35,703 nt of DNA. It comes from an uncultured bacterium. GTDB taxonomy: Bacteria; Patescibacteriota; Minisyncoccia; Phycocordibacterales; DATDWN01. The stretch lies in the NCBI GenBank assembly GCA_903861205.1, contig CAIOTC010000010.1, positions 1 through 35,703 of the forward strand. Reading direction: 5' to 3'. Numbering within the stretch: the first letter of the stretch is position 1; the number at the start of each line of letters is the position of its first letter. Positions 29,124 to 35,703 of this stretch are shown in pieces. Below the pieces are notes generated by a model, which did not search any database, was not told the DNA's origin, and saw only the letters and a program-made list of their open reading frames with translations. The position numbers were made by a program, and so were the translations under genes.

Positions 29124-30602
29124 TTAGAACCAGAGGTTGCCGCCAATATGCCAGACGGACACATTCTGTATCCCCAGAGATTCTAGCAAAGCCTTCTTTT
29201 TGTCGAGCGATGATTTCGGCTGGGCGCAATAATAAGTGCTGCCGACGGTCCAATATTCCTCGCCGTCAGCATTTATTTTTCTGGTTGAGTAGCCCGGAAG
29301 CGCCGTCGATTGCGCGTAAGTGTCGATGGTCATGCTGTAGCTCCCTGTCGCCCCGTGATAACCGTAGGCCGGAATGCCGATGACAATTTTTTCGACAGGT
29401 AATTTTGTTTTAGCGTAATTTGCCACACTGGTCAGCCAGTTTAGAGGCGTGACAGGTTGTCCAACACCGTAATCATATTGGTAGTCGTAAACCATAATGG
29501 CGACATAATCGAGGTTGGCAAAATCCTCATACTTGAATTGCGATCCGCTGCCCGTCAGAGCCGGCGCGTCAATCATCAATTTCTTGCCTTGCGTGTGCAA
29601 GCTGTTGGCCAAAGCGGTCGTGAAGCTTTTGAAATTTGAATAATCGGTGGCCGACCAACTGCCGAATTGTTCCCAGTCAAGTTCGATTCCGGTAAATCCG
29701 GTCGAAACAGCAAAGTTGGTCAGCGTAGTGATAGCGCTGTTTTGAAGTGTTGCCGATGAAAGCAGAGTTCGCACACTGGCGATGTCGCCGGAAACGGTTG
29801 CGTACTGGTGAACCGAATGAGCTTTGACATCGGCCGCGTTTGCGTCGCTGTAACCGTTACATCCGGCAGAACTGGCGGTTAGTTGGCTAATCGTACCGTT
29901 ACTTTGAACCTGATAATATTCCGGTTTCAACGTGTCGACTTGCCTGCCGTCGGAGTATTCGCTACCGGCGTTGCAAGCCGGAGAACCGGGATAAATCCAG
30001 CCTTCCGTCACGGCGCCTGTCGTTTGAACCGGCGCGGGAGTTGGGGCCGGAACGGGATCAGGCGTAGGTGCTGGGGTCGGTGTCGGCGTTGGAGTCGGTG
30101 ATGACACCGGCGCAGAAACGGTCGTGCCGGTTGGCGCGGGTGAAATCACGGAAATTTTATTGTTAACGCAAACATCGCTGGACCTTGTTGCCGACACACA
30201 AATAGTATCCACAACTTGAGACTCTTTTCCCGCGATATTTTGCGTCGTCAGCGATAATGGATACGATTTTCCTGGAGCGAGCCTGCCAATGAGCCAATAA
30301 AAACTTGGCGCGTTCGGTTTGACGCTGGAGCTGACATATTTTTCATTGCTTGGATAATAAGCCGTCAGTTCCGTCATATTGCAATTCGAACTACCCATAT
30401 TTTTAACCATGACGTTGTAATTTATTTTACCGCCCGACGGCACAGACATAGCAGCCGGCATAACGGATAATTTGAGAGAACATCCGGTGGCGTAAACGGT
30501 GGCTGTCATTCCCGCCATCGCCGCCAACACTAATGAGATTGATAAAATTCCACTAACAAAGACGCTCGCATACGAATGCGATTTTACCTTTTTGTAATTC
30601 AT
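29124..30602 (-). CDS. Secreted glycoside hydrolase family 18 protein
   Basis: 492 aa. Signal peptide/anchor (residues ~12-39, ending VYATG), a ~110-residue beta domain with paired Cys (~40-152), a Pro/Thr linker (PTPTPTPTPAPTPDPVPAPTPAP, ~169-191) and a GH18 TIM barrel (~198-492). The catalytic strand is TGIELDWE (304-311): Asp309 and acid Glu311 are kept, while the first Asp of DxxDxDxE is Thr and the second is Glu. Also VAIMVYDYQYD, KIVIGIPAYGYHG and VWHIGGN. It probably acts on chitin or on the glycan of peptidoglycan (YaaH/SleL-like). Possible role: host-surface attack or own-wall remodelling. Confidence 0.88.
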   Translation of the reverse strand: MNYKKVKSHSYASVFVSGILSISLVLAAMAGMTATVYATGCSLKLSVMPAAMSVPSGGKINYNVMVKNMGSSNCNMTELTAYYPSNEKYVSSSVKPNAPSFYWLIGRLAPGKSYPLSLTTQNIAGKESQVVDTICVSATRSSDVCVNNKISVISPAPTGTTVSAPVSSPTPTPTPTPAPTPDPVPAPTPAPVQTTGAVTEGWIYPGSPACNAGSEYSDGRQVDTLKPEYYQVQSNGTISQLTASSAGCNGYSDANAADVKAHSVHQYATVSGDIASVRTLLSSATLQNSAITTLTNFAVSTGFTGIELDWEQFGSWSATDYSNFKSFTTALANSLHTQGKKLMIDAPALTGSGSQFKYEDFANLDYVAIMVYDYQYDYGVGQPVTPLNWLTSVANYAKTKLPVEKIVIGIPAYGYHGATGSYSMTIDTYAQSTALPGYSTRKINADGEEYWTVGSTYYCAQPKSSLDKKKALLESLGIQNVSVWHIGGNLWF

Positions 30603-30895
30603 TTCTTATTTGGTTTGTCTTTCTTGTTACAAAAAAATTTTAATTATAAATTTTTTTAAAATTTTATAGATAGACAATAAATTTATTTGATAATTGCTTT
30701 CGACATAAGAGCCGTGTGACTCTTACAGCAAAATGATATCAATGTGAAGATGCGTTAAGCTACTTACCTTTCCAAAAAGTTAGTTTTATAATTTTTTTGC
30801 TTCATAAAGGAAAAAATATCGCTCAAAACTGCTTACGGAAATTTTCATGAAAAATGATTATTTTTAGTTAGAAATGAAAATTGTGTGAAGTCAAC
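30603..30895. other. AT-rich spacer upstream of GH18; no gene seen
   Basis: A TAAGAG/CTCTTA hairpin (30706-30725) follows a TTGATA-like box, and a bidirectional terminator stands at 30896-30922. A small + strand RNA gene of ~200 nt is possible but unproven. The GH18 promoter must lie at its left end. Confidence 0.35.
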
Positions 30896-30922
30896 AAAAA
30901 ATCCGCACAAAGCGGATTTTTT
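30896..30922. terminator. Bidirectional intrinsic terminator
   Basis: AAATCCGC-ACAAA-GCGGATTT flanked by A5 and T6. It could stop the leftward deacetylase transcript or a rightward small transcript. Confidence 0.8.
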
Positions 30923-30976
30923 GGAAGTTTGAAAATAAAATCTCTTACTCGTCATTTTCTTTTTTGTCGCCACTCG

Positions 30977-31078
30977 CTCTCTCCTGCGGAGAGCTCGTTC
31001 TCGTCCTCGGCCTGAACTTGTCAATGAGCCCCGCCCAAAAAGCGGGGTCGTTGACAAGTCCAAGCTTCAGGCCTGCGG
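30977..31078. repeat. Second copy of the palindromic core of the 0.63-kb element
   Basis: Core 31005-31078 (CCTCGGCCTGAAC...GCCTGCGG) matches 690-764 closely, including TTGTCAATGAGCCCCG and CGGGGTCGTTGACAA. Flanking arms differ; a CTCTC/GAGAG hairpin (30977-30993) precedes it. Confidence 0.75.
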
Positions 31079-31132
31079 ATGCGCCAAAAAGGAAAATGCC
31101 GCGACGAGATTTTAATTTCAAACGCAAATTCA

Positions 31133-32971
31133 CTACTTCATCAGATTCTTCACCACGTAATCAGTCGTGGCCACTTGCACGCGGGATTGGGCGAGGTAGT
31201 TGAGGATGGATTGGAGGGTTGACGGGGTGATTGTGTATTCGTCGATTGGGGTGTTTGACACGTCGTGGAAGGCTAAGATAAGCCATGTTTTGTTGGCGAT
31301 CGCTTCATCCACCCATGTTTGAACTTGAGCAAGCGTCGTGTTGGCTTCCACGTTTTCCGTTCTCAAATCGTATGGATCGCTGTTTCGAGTGTTGAAGCCA
31401 AGGTCGGTTGCCCGCGCGCCAATATAACCGCTGGCTTTGATAATATCTTCGACTCTGCCATCCCAGTCGCCATACGGATAAGCGAAGATCGATACCGGTG
31501 AAAGTCCCGCCGAGAGATCCGCTGCGCGCGAATTTTGAATTTCATTTGTGGCGTCAGCATCGGAAAGCGATGTCAAATACGGATGCGACAAAGAGTGCGA
31601 ACCGATTTCCACGCCATCTTTATTTATTTGCGCGATCTGACTCTCGGTCATGTAATCCGTCGTTCCGATAAAATCGTTGACAATATTTTGGCTGACAGCA
31701 AAATTTCCAGACATGAGAAGTGGCAAAGCGTTGTCGTAGAAAGTTGTGGCTCCGTCATCGAAAGAAAGCGACACCAGACCTTGCGCGAAACTTCCGTTTG
31801 ACAACTGCGAAAGCGAAACGTCGTCCACCGTCAAAGTTCCAACGCCACGTAAGACATCAAAAACTGTCACCGAGACCGTGCCGGGCCGGACGTTGAATTC
31901 CCTATCCACCCTGGTCCAGTCAGTGGCCGGAGGCAGAGTGATTAAATTTGTAAATTGTCTCGTGCCGTCAGACATGTTGAATTCGACAATGACCACACTT
32001 TTATAATCCGATTTGTAATATTGCGAAAAAACATAGTCGGCGTTGGTCGTCACGGGAACCGGCGCCCAAATCCACTTGGCATCACCGCCAGCCGGATCAG
32101 AGACCGTCAAATTCGTTTGAACGGCACTTCCCCCATTGTGACCCGGAACCACCGAAAATGTGGCGGTAGTTGCACCCTCGATGTCAGTGAACCAACCGTC
32201 CGGCACACCACCCGTCTGGCTTTCCGCTGACGGGTTTGAAATTAAATTAGGTCCGACGGAAGAAACTATTGGCGAAGGAGTTGGAACAGGAGTTGGAGCT
32301 GGCGCAGGAATTGGTACTGGAACTATTGGATCCGGTACTGGCGTAACTGGTGTTGGAATTGGCGCCGAATCAGTCGAAGAATTTGAATTCGAGTTAGTAT
32401 TCGTATTCGAATTAGAATTAGATGAGGACGATCCAGGCGAAGGATCGGTCAAAGAAAAATCATCCACAGTGAGCGATCCCGGTTGCATCAAACGCGGAAA
32501 AACTGAAACTTGGACCGCGCCTGCCGGAGCCAAAAACGAAGCCGTGAATTGATTCCAATCAGACGGAGACGCCCCGACACTTCCGAGATCTACATTTTGA
32601 AACCGTCCGTTTGACATGGTGAACTGCGCCATCACTTTTGTCGGAACATCGGATTTGTAGTAATAACTGAAATTATAATTTGCTCCCGGAGTGACAGGCA
32701 CCGGATCAAAATACCATTTCGAATCGCTTGTTTGTTTTGTCGAAACATCTATCTTGGCCGCACTGCCGGTATGCCCCGGAACCGGATACGAAAAAACTGG
32801 CTCCGAGTTGCCGGCAAAATCGCTGTCCCACGAATCGGGATAATTCGACGAATACGCCGAAGCATTCTCCAGCGAAGAATTATTTATCAAATTAACTGAA
32901 CTTTCCGCGTGAATAATGGTAGCAAAAGAAAAAAGACACGCGAAGAGCGCAACGTATGTGATTTTTTTCAT
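31133..32971 (-). CDS. Secreted polysaccharide deacetylase with two carbohydrate-binding-like domains
   Basis: 612 aa. Signal peptide (1-22, cleavage after HAE or IHA). Two homologous beta domains (~27-175 and ~241-388), each ending LTVDD(F/V)SL and sharing PVPGH.G.A, KW...PVPVT..A.Y.FS.YYKSD. They are joined by a Ser/Asn/Thr then Pro-rich linker (~179-237). The NodB/CE4 catalytic domain (398-612) has SFDDG (403-407), HSLSHP (459-464, metal His pair), FAYPYGDWD (496-504) and AFHD (567-570). It removes acetyl groups from chitin or peptidoglycan glycan. It pairs logically with the GH18 enzyme downstream. Confidence 0.9.
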   Translation of the reverse strand: MKKITYVALFACLFSFATIIHAESSVNLINNSSLENASAYSSNYPDSWDSDFAGNSEPVFSYPVPGHTGSAAKIDVSTKQTSDSKWYFDPVPVTPGANYNFSYYYKSDVPTKVMAQFTMSNGRFQNVDLGSVGASPSDWNQFTASFLAPAGAVQVSVFPRLMQPGSLTVDDFSLTDPSPGSSSSNSNSNTNTNSNSNSSTDSAPIPTPVTPVPDPIVPVPIPAPAPTPVPTPSPIVSSVGPNLISNPSAESQTGGVPDGWFTDIEGATTATFSVVPGHNGGSAVQTNLTVSDPAGGDAKWIWAPVPVTTNADYVFSQYYKSDYKSVVIVEFNMSDGTRQFTNLITLPPATDWTRVDREFNVRPGTVSVTVFDVLRGVGTLTVDDVSLSQLSNGSFAQGLVSLSFDDGATTFYDNALPLLMSGNFAVSQNIVNDFIGTTDYMTESQIAQINKDGVEIGSHSLSHPYLTSLSDADATNEIQNSRAADLSAGLSPVSIFAYPYGDWDGRVEDIIKASGYIGARATDLGFNTRNSDPYDLRTENVEANTTLAQVQTWVDEAIANKTWLILAFHDVSNTPIDEYTITPSTLQSILNYLAQSRVQVATTDYVVKNLMK

Positions 32972-33071
32972 GTAAATTTTAGTAATTAATTATTTGTAAT
33001 TAAAAATTCCGGTTGCATTTCTGCTAACCTACAAACAAATTACCCCACGCGCATGAATTTTGCGTGTAAAG

Positions 33072-33929
33072 TTATCTCAGTTTTTTGAATTTTCCAATTT
33101 GCAAAAAATTTTCACCGGTCACCACTTTTTTGCCGGTTTTCTGTTCCAATTCCAGACGCGCTTTTTTTGATATATTTCCGCCCCGTTTTCCAGCGATAAT
33201 ATTCTCCGTCATTCCAACCGCTTGCATCGTCTCGGCGATTTGGCGAGTGGAAAGTTCCGCCAAAGCGGTGAAAATAAGTTCGGCCTCACTCATGTGGTCG
33301 CGCAAATTTTGTGTTTTCAAACCTTTTATATTTTTGTGCTGTTTGACCGACAGCCCGGACCATTCCTCATGAATAATATTTGTCAAAATGGCGTACTCAT
33401 CTTCTTTTTTGACTTCATGCTTGCTCCAATAATCAGTCAGTTTGTTGCGAGTTTCCTGTCCCATCATTCTCTGTTGTATCCATTTTTCGCTTCGGCCATA
33501 TTTTTTCCAATATTCTCGCGCCCTGTTGAGCGACAAAGCCGGATCCGCCATATCCTGCAATCTTTCGTAACCAACTTTTGCCAGCCATAATTTTATCGGC
33601 TCTGCTTTTGGACTGGGCACTATTTGGACAATTCTGAAAATTGTTTCCGTATCGGCCACGTCCGTCTCCCTCATTTTGCCGTCTTGAGCCACCATTTTCA
33701 ACCGGTTACAATTTGTAACCACTTGACTCCCCTCTTGTTTTAGGTGGATCTTAAGAACCTTCCAATAATTTCTGGCTGTCTGAAAATCTTTTTGATTGGT
33801 CAACGCCGCCACAATATCCACCACAGAAAAATACCATTTTTCTTTTTCTTCATCATAATGCCGACGTATCTTAAAATCCTCAAAAATCGCTAAACCGATT
33901 TTATTTGCATTATTTATTTTATTTTCCAT
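33072..33929 (-). CDS. BRO-N domain protein (DinD/antirepressor-like)
   Basis: 285 aa. The N-terminal BRO-N domain is recognisable (IFEDFKIRRHYDEEKEKWYFSVVDIVAALTN...ARNYWKVLKIHLKQEGSQVVTNCN), followed by a helical region (PSPKAEPIKLWLAKVGYERL, NIIHEEWSGLSVKQHK) and a Lys-rich C-terminus (GKRGGNISKKARLELEQKTGKKV). Such proteins are phage-antirepressor relatives; the E. coli DinD is of similar length. It occurs alone here, next to tRNA-His, a common landing site for mobile DNA, but no integrase or att site is visible. Confidence 0.85.
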   Translation of the reverse strand: MENKINNANKIGLAIFEDFKIRRHYDEEKEKWYFSVVDIVAALTNQKDFQTARNYWKVLKIHLKQEGSQVVTNCNRLKMVAQDGKMRETDVADTETIFRIVQIVPSPKAEPIKLWLAKVGYERLQDMADPALSLNRAREYWKKYGRSEKWIQQRMMGQETRNKLTDYWSKHEVKKEDEYAILTNIIHEEWSGLSVKQHKNIKGLKTQNLRDHMSEAELIFTALAELSTRQIAETMQAVGMTENIIAGKRGGNISKKARLELEQKTGKKVVTGENFLQIGKFKKLR

Positions 33930-34000
33930 ATAAAAATCATATCACAAATTTGTGATTATATTCCTCCACACCAATACTTGACATGACTAATTAAATGTTG

Positions 34001-34075
34001 TGGGGTAACTAGAGAGAATCGGACTCTCGATACCGGTTCCACAAACCGGAGTTTTGCCACTAAACTATAGTTACC
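34001..34075 (-). tRNA. tRNA-His (GTG anticodon)
   Basis: Read on the minus strand: an encoded extra G at position -1 pairs with discriminator C73, the bacterial tRNA-His identity mark. Acceptor GTAACTA/TAGTTAC, D stem GTTT/AAAC, anticodon stem CCGGT/ACCGG with loop TTGTGGA (anticodon GTG), T stem GAGAG/CTCTC with loop TCCGATT, and CCA encoded at 34003-34001. The T-loop has C where TTC is usual. Confidence 0.93.
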
Positions 34076-34077
34076 AT

Positions 34078-34106
34078 AAAGACTTCAACAATAAGTTGAA
34101 GTCTTT
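34078..34106 (-). terminator. Hairpin between slipin and tRNA-His
   Basis: AAAGACTTCAAC-AATAA-GTTGAAGTCTTT, a perfect 12-bp stem 43 nt downstream of the slipin stop. The tract after it is AT-rich rather than pure T; it could also be a processing signal ahead of the tRNA. Confidence 0.65.
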
Positions 34107-34148
34107 AATTTATACCAGAAAAAAGCTTTAAAATCCAGTCAAAAATTA

Positions 34149-34901
34149 TTATTTCTTACTGTCATTCTTAATCATCGCAATCGCCTCCTGGACGGTCGTC
34201 ATGAATTGCGCTGGGAAAATGATAGTGGAATTTTTCTCCACGGAAATTTCAGCCATTGTTTGGAGCGTACGCAACTGCAATGCAACTGGATGTGCAGACA
34301 TGAGGTCGGCTGCGTCACCCAGTTTTTTGGCCGCCTGGAATTCGCCTTCGGCCGCCACGATTTTGGCTCGTCTCTCGCGCTCGGCCTCGGCTTCCTTGGC
34401 CATGGCTCGCTGCATGTTGTCCGGCAAAGTGATGTCTTTTATTTCCACGGCCGTCACCTGCGCGCCCCACGGTTCGGTGTGTTCGTCGATGACGTTTCTG
34501 ATTTGCAAATTGATCTGGCCGGTCTGCGAAAGTAGCTGGTCGAGTTGAAATTGTCCGACCACATTCCGCACGGTCGTCTGTGAAATTTGATTGACGGCCG
34601 AATAAACATCTTCAATGGCAATGGTCGCTTTGACCGGATCAACCACGTGATAGTAGGCCACTGCCGCGATGTCGATCGAGACATTATCTTTGGTGATAAT
34701 TTTCTGCGACGGAATATTCATGGTGATCGTCCGCAAAGTCACCCGGGTCATTTGCTCGAAAATCGGAATAAGAAAAATCAATCCGGGGCCCCGCGTACCT
34801 TTGCATTTGCCTAGGAGGAATATCACTCCCCGCTCGTATTCCTTGACCACCCGCATCGAAAGCGCCAGCAAAACGATTACAATAGCTATGAAGTACCACA
34901 T
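34149..34901 (-). CDS. Slipin family SPFH/band-7 protein
   Basis: 250 aa. One N-terminal membrane segment (~2-15), then the SPFH core: [65 protein letters not shown] and the [16 protein letters not shown] helix, followed by the coiled-coil [29 protein letters not shown] and a C-terminal hydrophobic tail. Slipins are stomatin-like and organise membrane microdomains, often beside an NfeD protease; no nfeD gene is adjacent here. Confidence 0.93.
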   Translation of the reverse strand: MWYFIAIVIVLLALSMRVVKEYERGVIFLLGKCKGTRGPGLIFLIPIFEQMTRVTLRTITMNIPSQKIITKDNVSIDIAAVAYYHVVDPVKATIAIEDVYSAVNQISQTTVRNVVGQFQLDQLLSQTGQINLQIRNVIDEHTEPWGAQVTAVEIKDITLPDNMQRAMAKEAEAERERRAKIVAAEGEFQAAKKLGDAADLMSAHPVALQLRTLQTMAEISVEKNSTIIFPAQFMTTVQEAIAMIKNDSKK

Positions 34902-34909
34902 ATTAGTTT

Positions 34910-34980
34910 ATCCGCACACTAACTTTACCATCGCTTCACCGTGTTTTGAAAAAACACAATGGCAAAGTTAGTGTGCGGAT
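34910..34980. repeat. 71-nt hairpin in the slipin / 66-aa gene divergent spacer
   Basis: Perfect 17-bp arms ATCCGCACACTAACTTT (34910-34926) and its complement (34964-34980), continued by CCAT/ATGG, with an inner GTGTTTT/AAAACAC hairpin (34941-34957). Both flanking genes start away from it, so it is not a terminator. Confidence 0.8.
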
Positions 34981-35065
34981 TAAGTTAAATTATAAAAATT
35001 TATAACGACTGTATTGTAGCACCAATTCACTTTTCTTTCACAAGCTTGGAGTAGGATGCTAAAAC

Positions 35066-35266
35066 ATGAAAATAAAAAAAGTTAAGTTTTTGCGCGCAGC
35101 ATATTTGATGCCAACTCTCTTTTTGACAGTAGCTGCAAACGCCCAATCACCAAATATTTCTACTGTTGGCTCGGAAGGTCTTGCGTTACTTAACATTGTG
35201 CTCATCGCTTTCTCCGCCCTGCTCATTTCAGCCGGCGTCGCCCGCGCATACAAGGAAAAAGGGTGA
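35066..35266 (+). CDS. Small secreted or membrane peptide (66 aa)
   Basis: A signal-peptide-like start (basic KIKKVKFLR, then hydrophobic AAYLMPTLFLTVAANA, with a likely ANA|Q cleavage near 26) and a second hydrophobic stretch (~38-59, EGLALLNIVLIAFSALLISAGV) ending in ARAYKEKG. The ATG has an AGGA about 9 nt upstream. The composition is reminiscent of pilin-like or VirB2-like small subunits, but it is too short to assign. Confidence 0.55.
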   Translation: MKIKKVKFLRAAYLMPTLFLTVAANAQSPNISTVGSEGLALLNIVLIAFSALLISAGVARAYKEKG

Positions 35267-35349
35267 GGAAGAAAAACTCCTGTTTTAAAAAATTTGTGTC
35301 TGTATTGTACCAAACTCGCACCTATTTCCAAAACAAAGTGAGGTAATGA

Positions 35350-35670
35350 CTTCGCACGCTCCGCGTGCGTGGTGAAGCAAAATTGAATCGTACGCTCGGA
35401 GAAAGCCCCACGCACTGGCGAGTACGCCAGCAACCCCGAAAGAAAAAACACTCCTTGCTTTCTTGATTTGGCGGGGGTGAATTTTTTCTTGAAAAAGGAA
35501 AGGGTGTTTTTCTTTCGGGGTTCTGCCCTCCAAGTATTCGGGCAGTGCGTGGGGCTTCAATACGGACTCGGCAAAGCGAAAATCTATTTTTCTGGGGGAA
35601 AGGATTTTTCGCTTTGCCTCGACTGAATTTCCGCCCGCAGGAGGGGTCTGGGGAGGAATGCGGGCGGGTT
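35350..35670. other. Non-coding array of strong hairpins at the window end
   Basis: In order: CGCACGC-TCC-GCGTGCG (35353-35369). A ~157-nt four-way structure (35402-35558): outer 16-bp stem CCCCACGCACTG/CAGTGCGTGGGG, left arm TGGCG/CGCCA (35416-35429), a long central stem AACCCCGAAAGAAAAA/TTTTTCTTTCGGGGTT (from 35432 to 35522), and right arm CTGCCC/GGGCAG (35523-35545). Then GGCAAAGCGAAAA with its 13-bp complement (35570-35618). Then CCGCCCGCA/TGCGGGCGG with a purine-rich loop (35631-35667). No credible ORF. Possibly a structured RNA or clustered mobile palindromes. Confidence 0.6.
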
Positions 35671-35703
35671 TCGGACTGGGGGTTTTCGGAAAATTCGCCG
35701 CCA

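Noticed and set aside
33704-33720. GGTTACAA-T-TTGTAACC palindrome inside the BRO-N gene as another in-gene element
   Set aside because: It encodes VVTNCN, a segment I recall as conserved in this protein family, so the symmetry is probably incidental.
33072-34075. BRO-N gene beside tRNA-His as the edge of a prophage
   Set aside because: No integrase, phage structural gene or duplicated tRNA 3' end is visible in the window.
35285-35560. Minus-strand 91-codon open frame at the window end
   Set aside because: It coincides with the arms of large inverted repeats, has no SD or -10 box at its start and no recognisable protein features.

Overview
The window looks like a chromosomal segment of a Candidate Phyla Radiation (Patescibacteria) bacterium, most likely Parcubacteria. 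This is inferred from compact genes that mostly read leftwards, from housekeeping genes that lack Shine-Dalgarno (SD) sequences but carry a -10 box 6-9 nt before the ATG (leaderless mRNAs), from secE-nusG-rplK ending in a terminator with no rplA after it, and from the mix of aminoacyl-tRNA synthetases with CPR-style surface proteins. No taxonomic search could be run.

Layout. 0.1-6.0 kb: rpsF, a small unknown gene, tatD, metG, an AI-2E/PerM-type membrane protein and an M16 peptidase. 6.1-10.5 kb: a DUF2283/DUF4258 pair, glyS, a large membrane-anchored surface protein and recO. 10.6-16.8 kb: a giant ileS, a small membrane protein, argS and dut. 16.9-22.9 kb: a block built differently. Each gene has a strong SD and its own terminator; it holds folA, a three-domain thymidylate synthase, a Cys-rich unknown, a HAD deoxynucleotidase-like protein, a dCTP deaminase and two small unknowns. 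With dut this forms a complete dCTP->dUTP->dUMP->dTMP route with folate recycling. 23.0-24.4 kb: secE-nusG-rplK on the + strand. 24.4-29.0 kb: SIMPL protein, PAP2 phosphatase, RlmI-like methyltransferase, membrane protein, Nudix hydrolase and a two-TM protein. 29.1-33.0 kb: two secreted carbohydrate-active enzymes (GH18 and a polysaccharide deacetylase) with Pro/Thr linkers. 33.0-35.3 kb: a BRO-N protein, tRNA-His, a slipin and a small secreted peptide. 35.3-35.7 kb: a non-coding array of strong hairpins.

The most unusual features are: (1) an isoleucyl-tRNA synthetase with a complete histidine-phosphatase domain spliced into its catalytic half; (2) short palindromes lying in-frame inside tatD, recO, ileS, argS (three) and the methyltransferase gene, one of them present in both ileS and argS in different reading frames, like miniature Rickettsia palindromic elements; (3) several intergenic palindrome families, including a REP nested inside a larger palindrome, a 174-bp element with 30-bp terminal inverted repeats, and a perfect three-way-junction insertion flanked by a 9-bp direct repeat at the argS stop codon; and (4) the dTMP block with its own expression style. 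Function calls rest on motifs read by eye and on recalled family knowledge; no database was searched.
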